Assembly: GCA_003597935.1 (NCBI GenBank)
Contig: QZJT01000023.1
Span: 1 to 38,495 of the forward strand
DNA: 38,495 bases
Source: Phycisphaerales bacterium
Lineage (GTDB): Bacteria > Planctomycetota > Phycisphaerae > UBA1845
Reading direction: 5' to 3'
Positions 7,898 through 15,912 of the stretch are shown in pieces. The position numbers and the translations under genes are program-made. How positions within the stretch are numbered: position 1 is the first letter of the stretch; each line of letters begins with the position of its first letter. Below the pieces are notes generated by a model, which was not told the origin of the DNA, made no database searches, and saw only the letters and a program-made list of their open reading frames with translations.

Positions 7898-9709
7898 ATG
7901 GTCTGTCCGTACGCGTTGATCCTTGGCGCACTGCTGTGGATTGACCTCTTCACGTCTGCACCGGCGGCCGCGTGCGGCGGCGATCAGCCGGGGGCAGCGC
8001 CCGCCGACTCGGCGCCTCGACCCGTGCTGGCCGCGGCCGCTGCTCAGATCGGCGCAAACGGCCCGCAGACTCCGCCGCCCCCCGACGACCATGAGCTGTT
8101 CCAGCGCTATGACGCGCGGCTGACGCAGCGATTGACCGCCGACGCCCATCCGACCATCCCTCCGGACCGGCTCATTCACCACGTGCCCGATCCGGAGCGG
8201 GCCCGCCGCGAGGCTATGGCGAGGTTGCAGGCCGGGACGCAGTCGGAACAGGCGTTCGCCCGGCGATACCTCGAGCGGCTGGACTCGATCTGCCGCCCCA
8301 CGCGGGTGCCGCTGCGGTTGGAGGACGTGATCCGGCGTGCCTTGGCCGGCAGCTTCGCGGTCGAGGTCCAGCGCTACAACCCGGCCATCGAGGCGACCCG
8401 CGTGGTCGAGGCGCAGGCCGCGTTCGACGCCGTGTTCTTCTCGAGCCTGACCAAGCAGATCCAGGACCGGCCGACGGCGTCGCAGTTGACCGCGGCCGAC
8501 TTCGACCTGTTCAACCTGACGTCGGGCGTGCGGCAGTTGCTGCCGACCGGCATGTCGGTCTCGGCCGCCTGGTCGATGCGGCGGACCTCGACCAGCCTGG
8601 CGTTCCAGCAGCTCAACCCGGAGTACTTCAGCGACTTCGAGGTGGCGTTCCGCCAGCCGCTCTTGCGCGGGTTCGGCCTGGACTACAACCTGTCCGCCAT
8701 CCGCGTGAGCCGCAACAACCGGCAGATCAGCGAGCTTCAGTTCGAGCAGCAGATCCGCGCCCTGTTGCGCGACCTCGAAGAGGCCTACTGGCAGCTCGTG
8801 GTCGCCCGCCGCGACCTGGCGATCACGGCCCATCTGCTGGGCGAGTTCGAGGACGTCTATCAGTACCTGCTCGCCCGGCAGGAGTTCGACGTCACCAAGA
8901 TCCAGCTTGAGGACACGCGGGCGAACCTGGAAAACTCCAAGGTGGAACTGCTGGCCAAGCAGAACGTCGTCTTCAACGCCGAAGACCGTCTCATCTTTCT
9001 GATGAACGATCCGGAGCTGAACTTCATCGACGACGTGGAGCTGTTCCCGGAGGACCTGCCAACGATCGGTCACTTCGAGCTGGACCGGCTGGGCGAGCTG
9101 CAGACGGCCCTGGACGGGCGCAGCGATATCCGCGAATCCAAGCTGCGGGTCGCCAACGCACGCATCGGGGTGGGGCAGGCGGTCAATCAAGCGCTGCCGC
9201 GGCTGGATCTGGCGTTCACCTACACCGTGGACGGCCTCGGTCCCAGCGCCGACGACGCCTTCGACGAGTTGACGATGCACGATTTCACCGAGTACACGGT
9301 GGGCATCGAACTGGAAGTGCCCATCGGCAACCGGGCGGCGCGCTCGGCGGAAAAGCGTGCCCGACTGATCGAGTCCCAAGCCCGGGCGGCCCTGAAGCAG
9401 CAGATCGAACAGGTCATCGTCGACGTCAACGTCTCGATCCGCCAGCTTACGACGACCTACGAGCAGATCGGTCCCCGCTTCGAGTCGGTGGAGGCCAACG
9501 AGCGGCAGGTCGAGTCCATCCTGGCCCGCGCCGAGCGCAAGGACTTCACCCAGCTCAACGCCGAACTGGGCGCCCGCCGCAGCCTGGCCGCCAACCGCCG
9601 CGCCCTCATGCAAGCCATCGTCGATTACAACATGGCCATCATCGACCTGGAGCGGGCCAAGGGGACGCTGCTGCCGTATAACAGCGTGGTGATAGAGCCG
9701 GGGCCGTAG
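7898..9709 (+). CDS. TolC-like outer membrane efflux protein
   Basis: Outer-membrane channel component of a tripartite export or efflux system. The 603-aa product has a signal peptide (hydrophobic 4-20, Ala-rich end near 26-29), a Pro-rich linker and two OEP-type helical hairpin repeats with the typical long Gln/Glu/Arg-rich helices (for example LQFEQQIRALLRDLEEAYWQ and IRQLTTTYEQIG). The C-terminal motif NMAIIDLERAKGTLL is typical of the family. ATG 7898 is preferred because AGGA lies 8 nt upstream; ATG 7889 overlaps that site. A 286-nt gap separates it from the exosortase, so co-transcription is possible but not shown. No periplasmic adaptor or pump gene is present nearby. Confidence 0.88.
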   Translation: MVCPYALILGALLWIDLFTSAPAAACGGDQPGAAPADSAPRPVLAAAAAQIGANGPQTPPPPDDHELFQRYDARLTQRLTADAHPTIPPDRLIHHVPDPERARREAMARLQAGTQSEQAFARRYLERLDSICRPTRVPLRLEDVIRRALAGSFAVEVQRYNPAIEATRVVEAQAAFDAVFFSSLTKQIQDRPTASQLTAADFDLFNLTSGVRQLLPTGMSVSAAWSMRRTSTSLAFQQLNPEYFSDFEVAFRQPLLRGFGLDYNLSAIRVSRNNRQISELQFEQQIRALLRDLEEAYWQLVVARRDLAITAHLLGEFEDVYQYLLARQEFDVTKIQLEDTRANLENSKVELLAKQNVVFNAEDRLIFLMNDPELNFIDDVELFPEDLPTIGHFELDRLGELQTALDGRSDIRESKLRVANARIGVGQAVNQALPRLDLAFTYTVDGLGPSADDAFDELTMHDFTEYTVGIELEVPIGNRAARSAEKRARLIESQARAALKQQIEQVIVDVNVSIRQLTTTYEQIGPRFESVEANERQVESILARAERKDFTQLNAELGARRSLAANRRALMQAIVDYNMAIIDLERAKGTLLPYNSVVIEPGP

Positions 9710-9769
9710 CGTCCGGCAGCGCCAGCGTTTACGCGCCGGTGGCGGGCCGCGGCTGGCGCGGTGGAACGG

Positions 9770-9930
9770 GTGCCTGTCGGAATCGGCGGCTCCTATGAGC
9801 GAGCCGCGGGCTTAACGCCCGCGCGGAGTTTCCCTCGCAACGGCGCCTACCGACGACACAGCGGTCGTCCCAGTCCAGCGGATCCCGTTCGGGCGGTCCT
9901 GGGGACACCCGCCGCATATTCCACCCACCG
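9770..9930 (+). repeat. Dispersed palindromic repeat, long copy A
   Basis: A long copy of a dispersed element. It holds GGCGGCTCCTATGAGCGAGCC, then GCGGGCTTAACGCCCGC, then CCTCGCAACGGCG and ACCGACGACA, and ends in GGGGACACCCGCCGCAT. Copies at 21116-21270 (same strand) and 18327-18491 (reverse) share the same order of blocks over about 160 bp. It fills most of the 276-nt gap between the convergent TolC-like and RCC1-like genes, where no gene is seen. Confidence 0.85.
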
Positions 9931-9985
9931 GGGTCGAACGCACCCAGTGGTCAACCGCACGGCGACGACGCTGCTGCGCCCGCGA

Positions 9986-12900
9986 TCACTGCTTGGGGCC
10001 CAGCGCTTCGCTGAGGCCGTGCTCGCACAGGCCGGGCGGCGGAAGCGGGTCGCCGTGGGCGACGGCGGCTTCAAGCTGAGCAGCGCCGGCCGACGCCTGA
10101 GCCAGCACGCCGTCGAGCGACGGCTGGTCCTGGTCGTGCGGACACACCGCGGCCGTGCAGACGGCCGTCGTGACGCCGCCGTTGCCGTCGTCCGCTGTAA
10201 TCACGAACAGGTAGAAGCGGCCGTCCTCGTCGCCGCGCCGCTCGCTGCGCACCAGCAGCCCCCGGCCTTCCGGATACTCGTCCTTGAAGTCCGGCGCGTG
10301 CTTGCCGGTCCCGTCGCCGGTCTCAGGGATTTCCGTTTCATCGCTGAAGGCACGGACGATGAGGACGACCTCATCGCCGTCCGGGTCCTCCACACTGATC
10401 GCTGAGCCGACGTCCACCAGGTCATGATCCGGTGACCACAGCGTCACCGGGCCGTTGCAGGTGATGCTCGGCGGCTGGTTGTCGCACACGTCGCCGATGT
10501 GATCGCCGTCGGCGTCGGCCTGATCGGGATTGAAATCGTCCGGACAGTTGTCGCAAACGTCCCCCACGCCGTCGGCGTCGCCATCCGCCTGTCCGGGGTT
10601 GAAGTCGTCGGGGCAGTTGTCGCAGGCGTCTCCCAGAAGATCTGCGTCGGCATCGGTCTGGTCCGGGTTCGGAGCGTCAGGACAATTGTCACAGACGTTG
10701 CCGAGTCCGTCACCGTCGGCATCTTCCTGCAGCGGGTTCACCACCGCTGGGCAGTTGTCCACGTCTCCGCAGACACCGTCGCCGTCTGCATCATTCTCCG
10801 AATCGAGCGGGCAGGAATCACAGGCGTCGCCAGCGCCATCGTAGTCGCTATCCTCCTGACCGGGGTTGAAGTCGTCAGGGCAGTTGTCCAACTCGTCCAA
10901 GATCCCATCCAGGTCAGCGTCACTACACGTTCTGGGTGGGATATATTCCAGTATATCCGTGAAATAGTCCGGCCAGTTCCAGCCCCCAAAGCAAAAGATG
11001 CTTCCGGTAGTTGGAGCGGCGGAACAGGCTGTGCCAGCCCTGCTGGACGGCAGGACCGCGGTCATGATGCTCACGGTGTCGCCGAGCGGATCAAATTCCA
11101 CGATCTCATTGAGATACGTTCCGCCATATCCACCAAAGCAGAAGACGCGTCCTGTGATAATGTCCTCGGCGCAGGAGAAGATGTTTCTTGCGGAGGGCAG
11201 CCTGGCGCTCCTGACTCCGATCATACGGCTCACAGGATCGAATTCCAAGATGCTATCAGAATAGGCGGGCGAGTTGCCCCCGAAGCAGTAGATCTTCCCG
11301 CTGGCATAGCTGAAACTGCAGGCCAGGTTCGCTCTCGGCCCGGGAAGCGACGGAAGGCCATCGGTGGTGAGGATGTCACTGACGGGGTCGTATTCAGCAA
11401 CCCTGCTGATAGCTCCGGAGCCGTCGTTACCGCCGAAGCAGAAGATGTGGCCACTCGCAGGGTCAGCCGCACAGGCTAAACCTTCGGTCCCGGTTGGGAG
11501 CTCGGCCGACTGGATGGTAAGCGTCTCCAGTGCCGGGTCGAACTCGAGTATCTCGTCGATCGTATCCCAGTAATCCCTATGCACCCCCCCGAAGCAGTAG
11601 ATCTTCCCCGTCGCCGGGCTCGCAGCGCATGCGAGGTAGCGCCGTGGCGTGGGCAAGCTGGCATCCATGAGGGTCAGCGTGTCGGTTGCGGGCTCATATC
11701 TGAAGATTTCGGCCCGCGGCGTGGCCGACTCTTGTCCTCCGAAGCAGTAGATACTGCCCGTTGCCGGGTCTGCTGCACAGGCCATGTTGCCCCTCCCGCC
11801 CGGCAGGCTGGACGGCATGGTGGCCATCATGTCTCCACACACCGTGCAGGCGTCTCCGACGCCATTCTGATCGGAGTCCGCCTGATCCGCGTTCGGGACC
11901 TCCGGGCAGTTGTCACACACGTCGCCGACGCCGTCTGCGTCCACGTCCGCCTGATCGGGGTCGAAGTCGTCGGGACAGTTGTCCACGTCGCCGCAGACGC
12001 CGTCGCCGTCGGAGTCGTCGCCCGGATCGAGCGGGCAGATGTCGCAGACGTCGCCAACGTCGTCGCCATCCGCATCCGCCTGGTCAGGGTTGGCGTCGAT
12101 GGGGCAGTTGTCCACGTCGTCGGGTGCGCCATCGGTATCCCGATCGGCTCTCACGCCCAAACTGTGCCACCAACCCACCGCGAGGGCCATGAAATCGCTG
12201 TTGGGCTCAGGGATGTTGCATTGGCCGTAACTGTTGTCTCCCCACGCGACAATCGAGCCATCGGACTTCACGCAGGCACTGTGCGAATAGCCTCCAGTCA
12301 CGGCGACGAAGTCGCTATTGGGTTCCTTGACATTGCACTGGCCGTAGTGATTGTACCCCCACGCCACAACAGACCCGTCAGCCTTCAGTCCCAAGCTATG
12401 AAGCCACCCCGCGGAGATGGCGATGAAGCTGCTGTTGGGCACCGGTCCGTTGCACTGTCCGTCTGCGTTATATCCCCACACCACAATCGAGCCGTCGGCC
12501 TTCAGCCCCACGCTGTGTGCCCCGCCCGCTGCGACGGCAACGAATCCGCTATTCGGCCCGGGGACGGTGCATTGGCCAAACCTATTATATCCCCATGAGA
12601 CGATGGACCCGTCGGTCTTCAGTCCCAAGCTATGCCACCCACCCGCGGCGATGGCAACGAACCCGCTGTTTGGCGCTGGGACATTGCATTGGCCCGCGCC
12701 AGCGCCGTATTCATCGTCGTTGCTTCCCCACGCCACGATCGAGCCGTCAGCCCTTAGCGCCAAGCTGTGCCAGTATCCCGCCGCGACAGCCGTGTAGTCA
12801 CTGTTGGGAACAGGAATGTCGCATTGACCCCAGTCGTTCAATCCCCACGCCGTGATCGACCCATCAGCCCTCAGTCCAAGGCTGTGGTATCTACATCCGG

Positions 12901-13072
12901 CAGCCGCGACGAACCCGCCGTTCGGCGGGGGGACGTTGCACTGGCCGTACTCGTTGTATCCCCACGCCACAATAGGACCCTCTTGCGCATGCGCGACCGC
13001 CGGGATCGCCAACAGGGCGATGACCGACATCGCCGGTTTCCCAAGTACCCCGAAACAAGCCGTCTGAGACAT
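9986..13072 (-). CDS. Secreted mosaic protein: RCC1-like, TSP3 and kelch-like repeats
   Basis: Predicted extracellular protein of 1028 aa. A signal peptide ends at AHA near residue 30. Seven RCC1-like repeats of about 39 aa follow (to about 312; each IVAWGYN..GQCN...SGFVAVAAG..HSLGLKADGS). Then come thrombospondin type 3 calcium-binding repeats rich in DADGDGVGDVCDNCP (about 313-415), six kelch-like repeats of about 50 aa with the mark IYCFGG (418-722), more TSP3 repeats (725-865), and a C-terminal domain starting PPSITCNGPVTLWSP. The start is ATG 13072 with AAGGAGGA 8 nt upstream; a longer in-frame start at 13126 would hide the signal peptide. The architecture suggests a calcium-stabilised beta-propeller surface protein; function and partner are unknown. 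No PEP-CTERM tail is seen. Confidence 0.93.
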   Translation of the reverse strand: MSQTACFGVLGKPAMSVIALLAIPAVAHAQEGPIVAWGYNEYGQCNVPPPNGGFVAAAGCRYHSLGLRADGSITAWGLNDWGQCDIPVPNSDYTAVAAGYWHSLALRADGSIVAWGSNDDEYGAGAGQCNVPAPNSGFVAIAAGGWHSLGLKTDGSIVSWGYNRFGQCTVPGPNSGFVAVAAGGAHSVGLKADGSIVVWGYNADGQCNGPVPNSSFIAISAGWLHSLGLKADGSVVAWGYNHYGQCNVKEPNSDFVAVTGGYSHSACVKSDGSIVAWGDNSYGQCNIPEPNSDFMALAVGWWHSLGVRADRDTDGAPDDVDNCPIDANPDQADADGDDVGDVCDICPLDPGDDSDGDGVCGDVDNCPDDFDPDQADVDADGVGDVCDNCPEVPNADQADSDQNGVGDACTVCGDMMATMPSSLPGGRGNMACAADPATGSIYCFGGQESATPRAEIFRYEPATDTLTLMDASLPTPRRYLACAASPATGKIYCFGGVHRDYWDTIDEILEFDPALETLTIQSAELPTGTEGLACAADPASGHIFCFGGNDGSGAISRVAEYDPVSDILTTDGLPSLPGPRANLACSFSYASGKIYCFGGNSPAYSDSILEFDPVSRMIGVRSARLPSARNIFSCAEDIITGRVFCFGGYGGTYLNEIVEFDPLGDTVSIMTAVLPSSRAGTACSAAPTTGSIFCFGGWNWPDYFTDILEYIPPRTCSDADLDGILDELDNCPDDFNPGQEDSDYDGAGDACDSCPLDSENDADGDGVCGDVDNCPAVVNPLQEDADGDGLGNVCDNCPDAPNPDQTDADADLLGDACDNCPDDFNPGQADGDADGVGDVCDNCPDDFNPDQADADGDHIGDVCDNQPPSITCNGPVTLWSPDHDLVDVGSAISVEDPDGDEVVLIVRAFSDETEIPETGDGTGKHAPDFKDEYPEGRGLLVRSERRGDEDGRFYLFVITADDGNGGVTTAVCTAAVCPHDQDQPSLDGVLAQASAGAAQLEAAVAHGDPLPPPGLCEHGLSEALGPKQ

Positions 13073-13899
13073 CGTGTGTTCCTCCTTATGATTGAAGAAC
13101 CCCTCCTGGCGAGCGCCCCGGGCCAATCCCGATGGGCAGGCGCGCTCGATCCACGATGGCTCGGTGGGCAGCCGGTCGCCGGCCTGCGCGGGTCCGTCCG
13201 TTGTCGTTGCGACCCGCGTCCCTCTCCATGCCGTCCCGCCTGCCGAGTCAGTCGAGGCGAATGCGATGCTGACCGATCAACTACCGTCTGGTGAAGCCAC
13301 CCACCTCCCTCCCTTGGTCCATGCGGCCCTCCGCCGCGCCCGGTCGGGCCGTCGGCAGCGTCGCGGCGACGTCGAGGCCCGCCGCGCCTGCTGGCCGCAA
13401 GACGGCCGAACCGACCGCGCGGGCGACGCGCCCGGACCTCAGCCCGATGGCGACCGGCTCAGTCTGGCAAAAGACCGCCGGATGGCGCACGGACGACCGC
13501 GCCGACAGCCGCGCGCACCGAGCCTCGGCGCGACACCGACCGCGCCGGTATCGCCGCCGTTGATGCACGAATTCTCAAGTGGTTTCGGAGAAGTGCGGCG
13601 GGTGGCGGCCCGCGTCGCTTCAGGGGGAGTAAGGCGACGCCCTTCCGGCCGTCGCGCCTGCCGAAGCCGCAACGACCAGACAGCATATCGCTCCGCGCCC
13701 GCCGGGTCAATGACCACAAAAAAAGTGGGGTCTCTCGGGGCGCATGCCACTTGCGGAGGAGTTCGCCGGCAACCCCCGAATGCCCCCGGTACGCTGGGGC
13801 GCACCTTCCATCGACCTCAAACGTCGCTACGAAGGAGGCGCCGCGCGGGCCAAAGCGACTCGGCTCGCTGAAAGAGGCCGTCGATTCCGCCCCCCCCGG
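13073..13899. other. Long intergenic region with a degraded repeat
   Basis: No gene is supported. Open frames here are low-complexity Arg/Pro/Ala translations of GC-rich DNA without start signals. A degraded, reverse-strand copy of the dispersed repeat lies at about 13826-13893 (it keeps CGGCTCGCT and GATTCCG). A GCCGGGTCAATGACC stretch leads into CCACAAAAAAAGTGG at about 13714, which is a small inverted repeat but not placed like a terminator of either neighbour. Confidence 0.5.
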
Positions 13900-15114
13900 T
13901 CACGCCCCGTCGTCCAGGATGAACGCCGGGTCGATCCAGTCGAAGCGATCCTGCACGTCTCCATTGCGGCCGAAGTCCACCTTCAGCTCGACGCGCTTGC
14001 CGCCGGCCACGTCGACGCGGACCGGTCCTTCCAGCGGCCCGCGGGTGACGCCCTTGCGCTCGAACTTCACCTCGCCGTCGACGGCCACCGCGACGTCCAC
14101 GTCCGCCAGCGTTCCGCTGTCGTCATCCAGGCCGAACCAGACGACCAGCGTTCGCGCCTGCGGCGGCGCCTCGAACGTCAGCACCGAGCGGCTGTGAACG
14201 CCGAAGCCGTAGTCGAACGGCTGGCGCCCCACGACGAGTGGGCCGCCGGCCACGTTGCGGTCGATCTGGAAGCCCCAGGCTTTGCCCATCATGGATGCGT
14301 GCTGGTGAGAGGCCGGGGTCAGGTGCGTCAGCCGCAGCCATCGGCCGCCGAACAGGTCGATGGAGGCCACCCGCCGCGCCTCGACCCGCACCGTCGCCCC
14401 GCTCGGCGTGCGCCCTCGCACCCCGCCTTCCGACCAGGCCAGGTCGGTCAGCGTCACGCGGCCGGATCGGACCAGCGTGACGGTGAACCACGGCGGCGCG
14501 GGGGCCGGCGGCGCGGGGGCCGCGAAGTGAACGGCATGAACCAGATCCATCTTCACGCGGACATCCTGGCCGGCGACGTCGATCGACGCCGAATCGTCGC
14601 TCAGGGCGGAGATGAACCCGCGCACCCGGTCGCCGTTGTTCAGCAGGATCAGGTCGTCGGCAGGATCGCCGCCGGGCGGTGGGGCCGCTGGAAGCGCCCG
14701 CGCCGAAGGGTACCACGTCCGCGCGTCGTCGAACGGCACGCCGATCTCGCCCAGGTCGGCGGTGCGGATCGTGATCCGCGCCTCGCTGCCGCTGGTCAGC
14801 CGCCCGCAGAGCCGATCGCCGCCGGCCAGCACCAGGATTCCCTCATCGGGATCAGGACCGGCCGGCTGGTGGCGCGTCTGGATCCGGACGACGTGGCGGA
14901 GGGGGATGACGCGCGTCGATCCATCGGGCGTCCGCACCGTCAGCCCCTCGCCGGGCGTCAGCGCGACCACCTCGTCGAGAGGCAGATCGCCCTCGACGTG
15001 GCGGACGAACGCCGCGCGAGCCGGGGCGTCGTCCGCCTGACGTGGGGCTGACGGCAACGCTGGCGGCCCCGCCAGCACGGCCAGCGCTAGTATGGACACG
15101 ACAGCGGCGGGCAT
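13900..15114 (-). CDS. Secreted NPCBM/NEW2-domain protein
   Basis: Predicted exported protein of 404 aa with an N-terminal signal (MPAAVVSILALAVLAGPPALPSAP). The first half has two strand-rich segments with GDRLCGRL and NNGDRVRGFI motifs, as in Planctomycetota proteins of unknown role. The last 130 residues match the NPCBM/NEW2 carbohydrate-binding fold: YGFGVHSRSVLTFE, then VVWFGLDDDSGTLADVDVAVAVDG and a final FDWIDPAFI. The family binds glycans at the N- or C-terminus of glycoside hydrolases, but no catalytic domain is present here. The start ATG 15114 has AAAGGAG about 9 nt upstream. A plausible promoter (TTGACC, 17 nt, CAACAT) lies just upstream on this strand. Confidence 0.88.
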   Translation of the reverse strand: MPAAVVSILALAVLAGPPALPSAPRQADDAPARAAFVRHVEGDLPLDEVVALTPGEGLTVRTPDGSTRVIPLRHVVRIQTRHQPAGPDPDEGILVLAGGDRLCGRLTSGSEARITIRTADLGEIGVPFDDARTWYPSARALPAAPPPGGDPADDLILLNNGDRVRGFISALSDDSASIDVAGQDVRVKMDLVHAVHFAAPAPPAPAPPWFTVTLVRSGRVTLTDLAWSEGGVRGRTPSGATVRVEARRVASIDLFGGRWLRLTHLTPASHQHASMMGKAWGFQIDRNVAGGPLVVGRQPFDYGFGVHSRSVLTFEAPPQARTLVVWFGLDDDSGTLADVDVAVAVDGEVKFERKGVTRGPLEGPVRVDVAGGKRVELKVDFGRNGDVQDRFDWIDPAFILDDGA

Positions 15115-15804
15115 CGGGGGCTCCTTTCATCCGTGCATCGGACCGCGCGGGCGTCGCCCTGATGTTGTGGCCGACGGGGAGGATGGTCAATAGGCCATCG
15201 CTCGGCATTTCGGCCTGGGTGCGTGACGGATGCGACGGATGTCCCCTGTGTCCCCCGACTGGAATCCGCCGGGCTGTGGCAATCGCGCTGTCGTCGCCGG
15301 AGGATCCAGCGACACGCGCGGCGGTCGGAACTAAAGTGGCAGCAACCGTACACGGGTCGCAACGCCGCGCCTCCGGCGCGCCATCCCGGAATTCGTCAAG
15401 ATTTCACCTGGCGTTGAGGGTTTCCTTAACAATCCGTGTGGAGCATGGCAGGCCGAACGTGTTTTTTTGTCCGGACAGGAGGGTGCAAGTGGGGCATGCG
15501 ACGCCATCGGCGGGCCGGGAGCCACGCGGTCCGAGCGGCGGCCACCGATCGGGTCACGCATCCGCCTGCGCGGCCTGTCGAACACGGGGTATTGACATTG
15601 CCACCGTCATCGCAGACAATGCCGCGTCGGCCGGAAGACTATTCACATCGCGTGATCAGGCGCCGGCAGCGCGACTGTGGTCGTGCTGCAAGCGCTCGAA
15701 GGGTGCGTGTTCGACCCGCGGCCGGGGCAGCCCAGGGCGTCGGCGTCGCGGACGGTCGGCGCACGAAAGCGCCGGTCTACGCTGCCTTTCCTCTCGCGGC
15801 CGTG
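15115..15804. other. Intergenic region upstream of the 675-aa secreted protein
   Basis: Divergent promoter region between the NPCBM gene and the gene at 15913. The frame of the latter stays open back to 15436, but that extension is Arg-rich, lacks a ribosome site and hides the signal peptide, so it is not taken as coding. A fragment like the edge of the dispersed repeat (GGGTGCGTGACGGATG) lies near 15218. Nothing else is recognisable. Confidence 0.5.
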
Positions 15805-15833
15805 TTGAGTTGTTTTTGTGCAATCGCTACAAT
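15805..15833 (+). promoter_or_regulatory. Sigma-70-type promoter for the gene at 15913
   Basis: TTGAGT (15805-15810) and TACAAT (15828-15833) are spaced by exactly 17 nt, the best vegetative-type promoter in the window. The leader would be about 73 nt and ends in a strong AGGAGG ribosome site. Seen in sequence only; no start-site data. Confidence 0.65.
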
Positions 15834-15912
15834 GTCGTCCTTGAGTGGCCGGGCTTCCCGTCTGACGCGCGTGTCAAGCGCGCCGGCCGCTCATTCTTCA
15901 GGAGGTATAAGG

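Noticed and set aside
7781..9613. Long antisense open frame opposite the TolC-like gene
   Set aside because: Its translation has no family motifs and mirrors codon bias of the sense gene.
13092..13871. Possible gene between the RCC1-like and NPCBM genes
   Set aside because: No ribosome site, no motif, and composition typical of non-coding GC-rich DNA.
15436..15912. Upstream extension of the 675-aa secreted protein
   Set aside because: No ribosome site, Arg-rich composition, and it would bury a good signal peptide and overlap the promoter.
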